A stretch of 64,000 nt of DNA from CBDIHP01 sp965279195 (GCA_965279195.1 CBDIHP010000043.1:186001-250000), one strand, 5' to 3'; counted from the first letter of the stretch, positions 36,803 through 48,373 are shown. A program made the numbers and translations. The notes: generated by a model from the sequence alone, not told the origin.

Positions 36803-36893
36803 GAGATGGGTGATGGTTCATGGGGGATGGTTTAAGAATCCGATCGATTCTCACCCATCACCCATCACCCATCACCCACCACCCATCACCCAT
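36803..36893. repeat. Heptamer tandem repeat and hairpin between convergent genes
   Basis: 36852-36893 is six units of CACCCAT (unit four reads CACCCAC). GATGGGTGATGG at 36807-36818 is complementary to it, so the 90 bp between the GspE-like stop and the DUF1559 stop can fold into a long imperfect stem with an AAGAATCCGATCGATTCTC apex. It could act as a bidirectional terminator. A GATTCTCACCCATC sequence recurs at about 38684-38698. Confidence 0.75.
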
Positions 36894-36899
36894 TGCTCA

Positions 36900-37931
36900 T
36901 CAATACGAGTCCGCGCTGACGACCTCACCGGCGTTGATGGTGTTGAGGGCGATCCAGGTCGGGTGGTTGATCGAGTTCTTGACGAATTTCACGGAACCGT
37001 CACCGAACACGCAATTCACACCGCCGGGGTGGCGGCTCCGGGCGCCGGCGAAGGCGTTCGAGTCGCTGTTGACCGAGATGCATGGGAGCCCGCGAACGGG
37101 CTCGCTGACGCAGAAGAGGCCGGGGACGTTGGGTGCGGCATCGTTGCCGTTGACCAGGTTGAAGAAGTCCTTCAGCGAGTTGGGAGTGAACCGGGTCTCG
37201 AACGAGCTGCCGCCGGAGACGCTCGACCACATGACGCCGCGGATGTCGTTCTCGGCCCCCTGGAGGACCTCGGCCGCGAACACGGTGTTGCTCGTGCCGT
37301 CGGTGACGCTGGCGATCCGGATATTCCCGTCGTGACCGAAGGCCGACTTCAAGTAGGCGGCCTGAAGCGTGGCATCGCCACCCCGCCCGGCGGCCCAGTT
37401 GGTGTTCCCCCAGCTCGCGGCATAATTCCCCTTGGTCAGGGTGGGCCCGCTGAGGATTCCGCCCTGATATCCTTGCGCGACCTTGAAGGTGCGTGACTCA
37501 TCGCTCGGGCACTGGAAGACCGAGACTTTGGTCGCCGAGACGGTGGAATTGGCGAAGAAGCCGGCCGCGACGTTCAGGCCGCCCGGGAAGCCTTCCGCGC
37601 CCAGGGTGTAGTTGAACGAGTTGGCAAGGTTCCCCTGCTCGACATAAGGGAGCAGGAGCTCGAACCATGTCGTGTTCTGGTTGCCCGCGAAGATGGTGGA
37701 GAAGTTGCCCGCCGACGTGTTCCAGATCCGGCCCGGCGGGAAGCCGCCGACGGAACTCTCGTAGTTGTGCATCGACAGGCCCAGTTGCTTCAGGTTGTTG
37801 ACGCACTGGGCGCGCCTGGCAGCCTCGCGGGCGGCCTGCACCGCCGGCAGCAGGAGCGCGATCAGGACCGCGATAATCGCGATCACCACCAGGAGCTCAA
37901 TGAGTGTGAACCCGCGTCTGCGTTGAGGCAT
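36900..37931 (-). CDS. DUF1559 protein with prepilin-type N-terminus
   Basis: 343 aa from the ATG at 37931 (AGGGGG eight bases upstream; a GTG two codons earlier is too close to it). RRRGFTLIELLVVIAIIAVLIALLLPAVQAAREAARR is the type IV pilin-like cleavage site plus hydrophobic helix. CVNNLKQLGLSMHNYES follows, and the C-terminus carries the planctomycete signature RHPGGVNCVFGDGSVKFVKN. The prepilin peptidase should cut after the Gly before FTLIE. DUF1559 proteins occur in dozens of copies per planctomycete genome; their role is unclear. Convergent to the GspE-like gene. Confidence 0.93.
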   Translation of the reverse strand: MPQRRRGFTLIELLVVIAIIAVLIALLLPAVQAAREAARRAQCVNNLKQLGLSMHNYESSVGGFPPGRIWNTSAGNFSTIFAGNQNTTWFELLLPYVEQGNLANSFNYTLGAEGFPGGLNVAAGFFANSTVSATKVSVFQCPSDESRTFKVAQGYQGGILSGPTLTKGNYAASWGNTNWAAGRGGDATLQAAYLKSAFGHDGNIRIASVTDGTSNTVFAAEVLQGAENDIRGVMWSSVSGGSSFETRFTPNSLKDFFNLVNGNDAAPNVPGLFCVSEPVRGLPCISVNSDSNAFAGARSRHPGGVNCVFGDGSVKFVKNSINHPTWIALNTINAGEVVSADSY

Positions 37932-38088
37932 CGTCACGTCCCCCTAAATGAGAGCGAGCTGCGCGCGGACGGCGACCGATTGACCCCGGGCCAGTCATTG
38001 CCTGATGAACGGTCTCGCACGCATGTGTGCTCAACCTAGCACGCTTCTTCACCGTCCGCGAGGGGGTAGGAGTCCGCGTCGATCGAGA

Positions 38089-38697
38089 TCAACGCGATTC
38101 CAGGTCGAGCAGGATCCCGCGTGCCTGCCCGGCGAGCCCCGCGAGGCGTCCATCGCCGCCGTCGCAGGCCGAGAGGATGTCGCGGTAATAGCGCAGGACG
38201 CTCTCGCGGTCGGCGTGGAAGGCCTCCCAGACCGGCCGCCCCTCGTCGAGGTCGTGTCGGATGGATCGGAGGTTGTGCAGCTTGTCGGCCAGCACGATCG
38301 CCCTCGCGTCGGAGGAAGCGTCTACCAATGAGGCAATATGCTCACGCTTCCGGTCGAGCCAGGGACGTTCCCCGCCGGCATCGTCGAGCTTCCGCTCCGA
38401 GCAGGCGTCGACCAGCGACGCCACCCCGGCGCCGAAGAGGTCCTGAATCTCGATCAGGGGCGTCGGCGTGTCCTCCACGACGTCGTGGAGCAGGCCGGCG
38501 ATCACGACGTCCTCGTCGAAACCCAGGCGGTCGAGGATCCAGGCGACCGCCACCGGGTGCGTGATGTAAGGGACGCCGCTGCACCTGCGAACTTGCCCCG
38601 CATGGCGGGCGGCCGCCATACGAAGGGCAAACTCGATGCGATCCGAGATCAGGAGAGATGGTGGATCGGTCGGAACCGATCGTGGATTCTCACCCAT
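38089..38697 (-). CDS. HD-domain protein, small alarmone hydrolase-like
   Basis: 202 aa. The arrangement AARHAGQVRRCSGVPYITHPVAVAWIL, LLHDVVEDT, and LADKLHNL is the Mn2+-dependent (p)ppGpp hydrolase HD domain of RelA/SpoT and the stand-alone MESH1/SAH type, with all metal-binding His/Asp residues present. No synthetase, TGS or ACT domain follows; the length fits stand-alone hydrolases (about 180-200 aa). It probably lowers alarmone levels, though other nucleotide substrates are possible. No strong ribosome-binding site lies before the ATG at 38697, and the first 15 residues are unlike the family, so the start is uncertain. Confidence 0.82.
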   Translation of the reverse strand: MGENPRSVPTDPPSLLISDRIEFALRMAAARHAGQVRRCSGVPYITHPVAVAWILDRLGFDEDVVIAGLLHDVVEDTPTPLIEIQDLFGAGVASLVDACSERKLDDAGGERPWLDRKREHIASLVDASSDARAIVLADKLHNLRSIRHDLDEGRPVWEAFHADRESVLRYYRDILSACDGGDGRLAGLAGQARGILLDLESR

Positions 38698-38711
38698 CGC
38701 TTATCATCGTT

Positions 38712-39575
38712 TCAGAACGCGGTCGGCTTTTCCTGATGCACGTGGTCGACCACGTGACGGCAGACCTCGGCCTTGTGGGTCAGGAACCCGAGGTGGCCCG
38801 CCCCTTCGAGCTGCTCAAATCGGGCGCCCGGGATCGCCGAGGCCAGGGCCTTCTGGCGGGCGACCGGGACGACCACGTCGCGGTTGCCGCCCAGGACGAG
38901 CGTCGGGGCGTCGATCTGCCAGACCCGGTGCGTCACGTCGAAGGTCTCCAGCAGGCCGAGCCGCTGGGCCATCACGCTCTGGTCGGTCTCCCAGCAGCGA
39001 TCCACCACGAAGTCGGCCAGCGGGCCGGGCTCGGGCTTGCCGCCGTGGAGCAGGTTGAAGAACTGATTCACGAACCGGTTCGTGTTCGGCAGCGGGAACC
39101 GCTCCAGCACCCGCCTGGCGATCGTCGAGCCGAGAGTGGGCCGGAAGGCGGACTCGACGCCCGACAGGACCAGGTTCCCCACCAGATGCGGGTGCTCGAT
39201 CGCCAGTTCCAGGGCGACCGCCCCGCCGAACGAGACGCCGAAGACCGTCGGGCGTTCCAGGCCGAGGTTCTCGATCAGGGCCGCGAGGTCCCCCGCCAGG
39301 TCCGAGACCTCGGTCGGCGGCGAGCCCGACCCGAGGGGCGAGAAATCCCCGCGCAGGCCATAAAGGATGACCCGGTGCTTGCGGGCGAGCTGCTGGGCGA
39401 GCGGCGAGAGCAGCCGCCATGAGCCGGCCAGGCCGGGGACCAGGACGAGCGGGTCGCCCGAACCGAGCTCGCGGACCTCCACCCATTCGGAGCCGATCCG
39501 GAGCAGATGCCGATGCCCTTCCAGGGCGTCGCTGGACATCCGCCACTCAGCGCGTCGTTTCGCTGCGATCCGCAT
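38712..39575 (-). CDS. Alpha/beta hydrolase
   Basis: 287 aa from the ATG at 39575 (GAGG five bases upstream; ATG codons at 39596 and 39539 are alternatives). PLVLVPGLAGSWRLLSPLAQQL forms the oxyanion-side strand, VFGVSFGGAVALELA holds the nucleophile Ser, PTLVLGGNRDVVVPV the acid Asp and GAGHLGFLTHKAE the His. The substrate cannot be told; the fold covers esterases, epoxide hydrolases and lactonases. Only 14 bp separate its stop from the HD-protein start on the same strand, so they are probably co-transcribed from the GGCGCC-rich region upstream. Confidence 0.87.
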   Translation of the reverse strand: MRIAAKRRAEWRMSSDALEGHRHLLRIGSEWVEVRELGSGDPLVLVPGLAGSWRLLSPLAQQLARKHRVILYGLRGDFSPLGSGSPPTEVSDLAGDLAALIENLGLERPTVFGVSFGGAVALELAIEHPHLVGNLVLSGVESAFRPTLGSTIARRVLERFPLPNTNRFVNQFFNLLHGGKPEPGPLADFVVDRCWETDQSVMAQRLGLLETFDVTHRVWQIDAPTLVLGGNRDVVVPVARQKALASAIPGARFEQLEGAGHLGFLTHKAEVCRHVVDHVHQEKPTAF

Positions 39576-40047
39576 GGGAACCTCGATCCGATCCAAGTCG
39601 CCAGCTCATGAGGTATGTCGAGTGGATTACACCAAGGCAGCTTCCGTGCCCTCGGCGAAATGTGTCGAAATTGCCTTCGGCGCCGATGCTAGGGACCGGC
39701 GACAATTCCGAAAGATCGGCGCCGGTCTGCTTGTCGATGCAGTTTCGGCGCTGATGAGTTTCGGCGCCGAAACCATCTCGCTGACATATCAGTCTTCCCA
39801 GAATACCTAAATTCTTGCTACTGATGGTGGGTAGACTGGGTTGGGCTGCCTATATTTTGTGGATCCCCTATCTTTTTCCTCGCCGGTACAGGCCGTGGAA
39901 TGAGGAGTTTTTTCAACGGGTTTGGACGAGGGCCGTTGGAAGTTCGGCGCCGACATTGTAGTCTCGATAGGTCGTCGGCGCTGGCGAGTCGCTTCGGCGC
40001 CGAGATTGTCCCGCACTCCGGCTGATTCGACACCTGGATTTTCCACC
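39576..40047. promoter_or_regulatory. Divergent regulatory region with seven GGCGCY palindromes
   Basis: 472 bp between the alpha/beta hydrolase and the sigma-54 activator, with no gene. It holds GGCGCC cores at 39679, 39718, 39763, 39946 and 39996, and GGCGCT at 39748 and 39977. Most sit in a TTCGGCGCCGA context, and one is a perfect 16-bp palindrome (39758-39773). Several are followed or preceded by an ATTG/CAAT block (GACATTGT, GAGATTGTC, GACAATTCC). Between the two groups lies an AT-rich stretch (39775-39890) where promoters could be. This looks like an operator or enhancer array for a dimeric regulator. I found no convincing GG-N10-GC sigma-54 promoter. Confidence 0.6.
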
Positions 40048-43098
<3,051 letters not shown>

Positions 43099-43100
43099 GA

Positions 43101-43139
43101 AACGCCCGCCCCTCGCGGCTGATGCGAGGGACGGGCGTT
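43101..43139. terminator. Bidirectional hairpin between convergent genes
   Basis: AACGCCCGCCCCTCGC, loop GGCTGAT, GCGAGGGACGGGCGTT: a 16-bp stem with one mismatch, three bases after the activator stop and before the PEP-CTERM metalloprotease stop on the other strand. No U-tract, but the position suits a terminator for both. Confidence 0.75.
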
Positions 43140-43164
43140 GATGGTCGCCGGGGCGTCGAGGGAA

Positions 43165-44205
43165 TCAAGCGGCCTTGCGGGACGACTTCCGCACGCGGAT
43201 CACGACCAGGGCCACCACCCCGATGCCCATCAGGGCGACCGAGCCGGGCTCGGGGACGAGGCTGTACCCGATCACGTCGAAGGCGATCAGGTCGCGATTG
43301 GTCAGCACCAGCTTCTCGCCGGGCGCGGCCGTCGGGTCCATGATGCCCAGGCCGAGGTCGTCCTTCCAGTGGCTCGCCTGGCGGCCGTCGCCGTGGTCCA
43401 CGCCGTTGGAGAACAGCCCGAGGTTCGTCGCGCCCCGGTCGAGCGACAGATACTTGTCGGCGTTGTCGGCCGCCCAGTCGATCGTGCCGTTGCTCACGCG
43501 GTTCGAGGAGCGGAACATGTCCAGCGACGTGACGTTGCCGTTGAAGTCGGAGGCCGGATTGGTGTTGAAGTTGAAGTCGAGCGCATCCACGCCGCTGATG
43601 AACCCGAGCGAGTGGCCGATCTCGTGCGCGGCGATCCCGACGAAGTCGAACTGGCCCGAGGCGATGCCGTCGTCCGGGTTGAAGTCGAAGGTGAAGTCGC
43701 TGTTGAAGGCGATCGCCGCGTCGGACGCGGTCGCATTGGCCTGGATCAGGCCGAGGGCCTTGGCGTTGGCGTTGGTGATCGTGAGCTGGTCGAACGTGGC
43801 CGTGTGGAGCCCAGGGGTGTCGGTCGTGCCGTTCAGCAGCACGTCGTAAGTGCTCCCCGTTTGGAGGGAGCCCACCGCCAGGGCGTCGTTCGCCGAGGTC
43901 GAGCGCGAGGCCAGGGCCGACTGGAACGACGAGTAGCTGTAGACGTCGTCGATGGTCGAGGCCTGGCCCAGGATCGAGCTGCCCAGCGACTTGAAGCCGA
44001 TGTTGATGTTGACCGTGATGTTGTCGCTCAGGGACGACGACCACAGGCTGGCCGCTCGGGTGAAGCCGGCGAGGGCCTGCGGGTCGATCGTGTTCCCGCC
44101 CGTATCCAGGTTGAAGACGACATTCGCGTCCGCACGGCCGGAAAGCAGGGCGAGGCCGATCGCGAACACGGCGCAGGGGTGCAAGGCAAGGCGATGCCAG
44201 GACAT
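43165..44205 (-). CDS. Secreted zinc metalloprotease-like protein with PEP-CTERM tail
   Basis: 346 aa from the ATG at 44205. Signal peptide (CAVFAIGLALLSGRADA), a long Ser/Ala-rich domain, then the metzincin-like HEIGHSLGFISG motif near residue 190, with further metal-region residues (SNGVDHGDGRQASHWKDD). The tail is a PEP-CTERM signal: VPEPGSVALMGIGVVALVVI followed by RVRKSSRK. This matches the NF038122-type family of PEP-CTERM metalloproteases. Export and exosortase processing are expected; the substrate is unknown. The ORF can be extended to 44322 but the signal peptide decides the start. Confidence 0.9.
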   Translation of the reverse strand: MSWHRLALHPCAVFAIGLALLSGRADANVVFNLDTGGNTIDPQALAGFTRAASLWSSSLSDNITVNINIGFKSLGSSILGQASTIDDVYSYSSFQSALASRSTSANDALAVGSLQTGSTYDVLLNGTTDTPGLHTATFDQLTITNANAKALGLIQANATASDAAIAFNSDFTFDFNPDDGIASGQFDFVGIAAHEIGHSLGFISGVDALDFNFNTNPASDFNGNVTSLDMFRSSNRVSNGTIDWAADNADKYLSLDRGATNLGLFSNGVDHGDGRQASHWKDDLGLGIMDPTAAPGEKLVLTNRDLIAFDVIGYSLVPEPGSVALMGIGVVALVVIRVRKSSRKAA

Positions 44206-44415
44206 ACGATCCGGGGCTCCGGTCCAGGTGGTGTCGTTCGAGGTGCGGACTTCAGTCTGGGGAGGGGGGAGCCGCGTCAGTTCGGCTCCATTAGATCGTC
44301 CCCGTCCCGTCGCGCCAACCATCCGTCTTCTTCGTTCATGTTGCCCAGAATCACATGCAGCCTGGATGCATCATGAGGAGGGGCGGGGTTGCGATTCTGG
44401 AGAACCCGGGCCCCT

Positions 44416-45372
44416 TCAGCGCCTCAGCCCGGCCGGACCCCGGTCCCTCGCCAGGACCGTCGTCGTCTCCACGGTCTGCCGCAAGGTCTTGGCCCCGCTC
44501 TTCGCCGACATCTCCACATGCTCAACTAGCTTCGACTCGTCCAGCAAACCCGCATCCTTGTTGAACAGGTAGTGGCCCTTCGCCGAGAGATTCTGGAGAC
44601 GGACCACCACCGGGCGATTCTTGTCCACCGGCGGCGGGTCGATCCGGGCCGAGATCTCCACGCGCTCCACCGGCGACGGCCTGGCCGGTTCCGTCCCCTT
44701 GTAGGTATAGTCGTAACTCGCCAGTCGCGAAGCACTTCCGAGCGCCATCGAGCCCGGCGAACTCCCCATCATCACCGTCCGCGACCACTGGCCCCCCGGC
44801 TGCACTGGCTTGACCGGCAGCTCCGTCCCCAGGCGGGCGATCATGTTCTTCAGGCCCTCCTCGGTGAACAGGCCCCCCGTGGTCGTGCCGTCGGGAGAGA
44901 GGTTCGCCAGGGTCTGCTTCACCTTGGGGGAGAGCTGGACCTCCGACACACCCCCCGTCGCAGACAGCCGGAAGGTCGATTCCGCACCGACAAGTACGCC
45001 GAAGATCAAGCCCACGGAGGAGTTGGTGTTCTTCAGCTTCGCCATGTCCCGGTTCGAGTCGAACGCCACGGTCCCCAGCGGCGACTTGAACTCCGTCCTC
45101 AGCCGCTCGATCCTCTGACCCACCTTCGCCGACCCATCCGCGGCCACCTCGCCGATCGTCCAGGCCAGGTCCAGCGTCAGGCCCAGGGTCGTCTCGAACG
45201 ACTTCCCGTCCGGGTCGGACCCCTTCGTCAGCGTCGACTGGCTGAGCTGGAACCTCTGAACCTCGCCCGACTTGAGGCTCCAGCGCAGCTGGACGGGGTC
45301 GGCCGCCAGGGCGGGGCCTGCCAGGGACAGCAGGACCAGGGCCGTGTTGCCAATCTTCGACATGCTCGCCAT
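44416..45372 (-). CDS. Secreted DUF6263-like protein
   Basis: 318 aa from the ATG at 45372 (45363 is an alternative). Signal peptide (GNTALVLLSLAGPALA). The body follows the DUF6263 layout: LRWSLKSGEVQRFQLSQST at the N-terminus, DLAWTIGEVAADGSAKV, QRIERLRTEFKSPLG and a final stretch in which signal is compared (GHYLFNKDAGLLDES). Extracytoplasmic, all-beta in appearance, no catalytic motif. It is 44 bp downstream of the methyltransferase on the same strand. The family name is from memory and should be checked; function unknown. Confidence 0.75.
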   Translation of the reverse strand: MASMSKIGNTALVLLSLAGPALAADPVQLRWSLKSGEVQRFQLSQSTLTKGSDPDGKSFETTLGLTLDLAWTIGEVAADGSAKVGQRIERLRTEFKSPLGTVAFDSNRDMAKLKNTNSSVGLIFGVLVGAESTFRLSATGGVSEVQLSPKVKQTLANLSPDGTTTGGLFTEEGLKNMIARLGTELPVKPVQPGGQWSRTVMMGSSPGSMALGSASRLASYDYTYKGTEPARPSPVERVEISARIDPPPVDKNRPVVVRLQNLSAKGHYLFNKDAGLLDESKLVEHVEMSAKSGAKTLRQTVETTTVLARDRGPAGLRR

Positions 45373-45416
45373 CCCGGAAGGTGCCCAGCTCGTCTCGTCG
45401 CCAGCCAGGAGAGTCG

Positions 45417-46619
45417 TCACCCGGGCCCGGCCGGCGACACCCGCTCGGCCAGGATCGCCAGGCTCGGCCGACCCTTCTCCCCCACCACGAACAGGGTCGC
45501 CGGCGTCGGGCCCGGTGCCCGCAACTCCTCCCTCAAGGCCTCGGGCGTCACGCCCACCCCCCTCGGCTTGATCTCCAGGGGGCCCAACCCCCGCGCCTGG
45601 ACCTCCCGCCTCAGCCGCTTTCGATCGAATGGGCCGACGAAAAAACTCCGGAACAAAGCCAATTGGGGCAGGGCGACCGCGGCGTCCCCCGTCAGCAGGT
45701 CGTGCGATCCCCCAAGTCGTTTCAGGCCATGCGCTTCGGCGAAGCCGTCCAGCAGCCTCAGCCGCACCAGAGACGGATCCGCCTCGAAGATCCAGGCCCC
45801 GGGCTCGTCCCGGATGGGTGTCGTACAACTGTCAGATTGCCCCGTCCAGGTCGCGCCCGAGGGCAGCAGGGTGGACCGCCGCAGGCCCGGAGTGGCTAGC
45901 GAACCGAACCAGATGCATGCCTCCTTGCACTCGCCGTGGAGGCTGATGACCTCGATCTCGATCTTGTCGGCCGGGAAAGACGAATCGAAGTCGCTCGCCG
46001 CGCTCAGCTTGAAGGCACCTCCCTTTAGACTCCGCATCCAGCCATGCAGGGTGGCGAGATTGGGTGCATAGTCGGCGATCGACCGGGCACGCGTGGTGCG
46101 GTCGTGGCGGCGGTCGGGGTCGGCGTGGAGGAGGGAGCCGTGGGGGATCGTCAGGCGTTCGGCGCGGGCGACGATGGGGAAGACGTGGGCGCCGTAAACC
46201 TCGGCGTTCCAGCGGGTTCGGCGGGCCATGCCGGGGTCGGCGTCGACGGCCCAGGTGGGGCCGTCGCTCACCTGGCCCAGGGCGAGGGCGTCGCCGCCAA
46301 TGCCGGAGCAGAGGTCGACGACCCGCGCGCCGGCGAACCGGGCGGCCTTGTGGCGGGCGACGACCTCGGCGGTGGATTGCTCCACGCCCACCGGGTCGAG
46401 CCACATGGCGTTGGCCCGGGAGAACTTGGGCAAACCCTTGCGCCGCGACTCGGCCAGCCGCAACGCCGCCGCCACCACGTCGGGTGCAAAGACCTTCCGC
46501 CAGCGAGCCAGGTCGGCGGGCACGACCCGGCGAATCCCCGAGACCTCCGCCAGCAGGTCGCGGCCTTCGGGGGTGGTCAGGACCGACCACTCGGCTTCGA
46601 AATCGGTCGGTGGGGCCAT
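45417..46619 (-). CDS. Class I methyltransferase with THUMP-like C-terminal domain
   Basis: 400 aa. N-terminal helical region with PKFSRANAMWLDPVGVEQSTAEVVARHKA, then the SAM-binding motif VVDLCSGIGGDALAL (about 102), acidic DADPG, and LLHADPDRRHD (about 165), a DPPR-like catalytic region. The C-terminal THUMP-like domain (about 325-400) contains LGPLEIKPRGVGVTPEALREEL and ATLFVVGEKGRPSLAI. Proteins with this layout are putative RNA or nucleobase methyltransferases; the substrate is not known. Divergent from the Dus gene with about 113 bp between starts. Confidence 0.85.
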   Translation of the reverse strand: MAPPTDFEAEWSVLTTPEGRDLLAEVSGIRRVVPADLARWRKVFAPDVVAAALRLAESRRKGLPKFSRANAMWLDPVGVEQSTAEVVARHKAARFAGARVVDLCSGIGGDALALGQVSDGPTWAVDADPGMARRTRWNAEVYGAHVFPIVARAERLTIPHGSLLHADPDRRHDRTTRARSIADYAPNLATLHGWMRSLKGGAFKLSAASDFDSSFPADKIEIEVISLHGECKEACIWFGSLATPGLRRSTLLPSGATWTGQSDSCTTPIRDEPGAWIFEADPSLVRLRLLDGFAEAHGLKRLGGSHDLLTGDAAVALPQLALFRSFFVGPFDRKRLRREVQARGLGPLEIKPRGVGVTPEALREELRAPGPTPATLFVVGEKGRPSLAILAERVSPAGPG

Positions 46620-46732
46620 GGACGCCTGATTCGGGAGACCACCCTCGCCCGGGGAAGATGCCCTCGTGGGGCTTGCCGGCGCAGGCTACAATCTTGTCGC
46701 ACCCGAGAATCCGTCGACAAGAGGCCGCCACC

Positions 46733-47863
46733 TTGACCGCCCCGAGTTCCCCGACGACCGAAGGCGTCCCCGCCCACGACCACGAGCACCTGCCGCCCCC
46801 GCCGGCCATCGCGCGTGAGCCCCTGGTGCTCGGCGGCAGGGTCGCGGTGCCGTCGCGGTTCTTCCTCGCGCCCCTGGCGGGGTACACCAGCATGGCCTAC
46901 CGGCTCACCGTCCGCGAGCTGGGGGGCCTCGGCCTGGCGTCGACCGACCTCGTCAACGCCAGGGCGCTCCTGGAGAACCGGCCCAAGTCGTTCGAACTCG
47001 CCGAGACCTGCGGCGAGGACCGGCCCCTGACGATCCAGATCTACGGGCACGTCATCGACGAGATGACGCGCGCCGCCCGCAAGGTCGTGGAGATCGGGGC
47101 GAGCGTCGTCGACATCAACATGGGCTGCCCGGTCAACAAGGTCGTCAAGACCGGCGGCGGGTCGGCCCTGATGTGCCAGGCCGACGCGGCCAAGGCATTG
47201 GTGGCCGCCGTGGTCGAGGCCGCGGGCGTGCCCGTCACGGTCAAGATGCGGCTCGGCTGGGACGACGAATCCCTCACCGCCCCCGAGCTCGCCCGCTCGT
47301 TCGAGAGCGTCGGGGCCGCCGGCGTGATCATCCACGGCCGGACCCGCGACCAGGGCTTCCGGGGCCACGTCAACCGCGAAGGCATCCGCGCCGTGGTCGA
47401 GGCCGTGGACAGGATGCCCGTCGTCGGCAACGGCGACGTCCGCACCATCGCCGACGCCGAGCGGATGCTCCGCGAGACCGGCTGCGCCGCCGTCTCCATC
47501 GGCCGGGGCTCGCTCTCGAACCCCTTCCTGTTCCGCCAGCTCGTCCACTGGTCCGAGCACGGCCACCCCGGCCCCGACCCCGGCTTCGAGGAGCGCGTCT
47601 CCGTGATGGAGACCCATTTCCACCGCCTCCTCGACCGCCGCGGCGAGCGCCTCGCCTGCCTGCAATTCCGCAAGCTCGTCAAGTGGTACAGCTACGCCAT
47701 CCGCCCCCCCCGCGACCTCTACCACCGCCTCATCAACCTCCCCACCGCCTCCCGCTTCGACGAGACCGTCTCTCTCATCCGCGCCGCCGGCCCCTCGTCG
47801 CCTCTGCCGAGCCACTTCGAGCCCCGCGTGGCGGTGCCGGAGGGGCCGGTGGATAAGTGGTAA
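46733..47863 (+). CDS. tRNA-dihydrouridine synthase (DusB-like)
   Basis: 376 aa from a TTG at 46733, with AAGAGG eight bases upstream; the frame is open far upstream inside the methyltransferase gene and that part is antisense. FMN-barrel motifs: FFLAPLAGYTSMAYR, GYGH-type IQIYGH, VDINMGCPVNKVVKTGGGSAL with the catalytic Cys, VKMRLGWDDE, IIHGRTRDQGFRG, VVGNGDV and SIGRGSLSNPFLFRQ. The helical C-domain (about 285-350) ends the RNA-binding part. It reduces uridine in tRNA D-loops. The last GC-rich gene before the AT-rich island. Confidence 0.92.
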   Translation: MTAPSSPTTEGVPAHDHEHLPPPPAIAREPLVLGGRVAVPSRFFLAPLAGYTSMAYRLTVRELGGLGLASTDLVNARALLENRPKSFELAETCGEDRPLTIQIYGHVIDEMTRAARKVVEIGASVVDINMGCPVNKVVKTGGGSALMCQADAAKALVAAVVEAAGVPVTVKMRLGWDDESLTAPELARSFESVGAAGVIIHGRTRDQGFRGHVNREGIRAVVEAVDRMPVVGNGDVRTIADAERMLRETGCAAVSIGRGSLSNPFLFRQLVHWSEHGHPGPDPGFEERVSVMETHFHRLLDRRGERLACLQFRKLVKWYSYAIRPPRDLYHRLINLPTASRFDETVSLIRAAGPSSPLPSHFEPRVAVPEGPVDKW

Positions 47864-47893
47864 TGTTGTATGAGGCATAAGCGACGATTGCAA

Positions 47894-48373
47894 TTAGGGC
47901 AACTTAATCCCAAGCCAGTAACCGACTACAACACCGATGGTTCCCGTTGCCCATTTCTTGGTTGAAGTGTCAGATTTATCGCTTATAAGCAATATAAAAC
48001 AGAATATTAGAACAATTGCAGTGACAAAAAGTCTTGCGCCGAATTCTGCTTCCGAGCGGATGCCCTTCTGGTTCGCTTCCAAAGTCGATACTCTTGAGAT
48101 AACGTTCTTCAACTGAAGTTCTGCTTCATGCACGTTGTCTTCCACAATCTTCTGCTGCTGAGGTTGACCAATCTGCTCCAATTTAGATAGAGATTCGCTT
48201 GCGATTCGAACGTTGGATTGAATTTCTGTCAACTTGACTGAAGTAAGAACCTGTGCAGACTCTCTCCAAGAGAAAATTACGGTAATAATTGACATGAATA
48301 CAGGGAAAATGAAAGGTGCTAGGCGAATCACTCTTGTATAGAGTTTTGCGATGCGATTATGTTCCGATGCCAT
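47894..48373 (-). CDS. Small coiled-coil membrane protein of the AT-rich island
   Basis: 159 aa. A basic N-terminus precedes TM1 (LAPFIFPVFMSIITVIF, about 18-35). A coiled coil or helical region (about 48-100; KLTEIQSNVRIASESLSKLEQ) follows, then TM2 (RLFVTAIVLIFCFILLI, about 113-130) and TM3 (ATGTIGVVVGYWLGIKLP at the end). I know no family. Base composition is clearly lower in GC than genes left of 47.86 kb. It is the last gene of the island on the minus strand, 51 bp downstream of the trypsin-like gene, and may be its membrane partner. Function unknown. Confidence 0.75.
   Translation of the reverse strand: MASEHNRIAKLYTRVIRLAPFIFPVFMSIITVIFSWRESAQVLTSVKLTEIQSNVRIASESLSKLEQIGQPQQQKIVEDNVHEAELQLKNVISRVSTLEANQKGIRSEAEFGARLFVTAIVLIFCFILLISDKSDTSTKKWATGTIGVVVGYWLGIKLP

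Noticed and set aside
36852..36893. Short regular repeats that might suggest a CRISPR array
   Set aside because: The unit is 7 bp with no spacers, so it is a simple tandem repeat.
39576..40047. Sigma-54 promoter (GG-N10-GC) near the activator
   Set aside because: I looked for the TGGCAC-N5-TTGC pattern on both strands in this gap and found no good match.
45620..45680. Dispersed repeat inside the methyltransferase region
   Set aside because: The sequence reads as normal coding sequence of the methyltransferase on the minus strand (LFRSFFVGPFDRKRL), so no repeat is needed to explain it.
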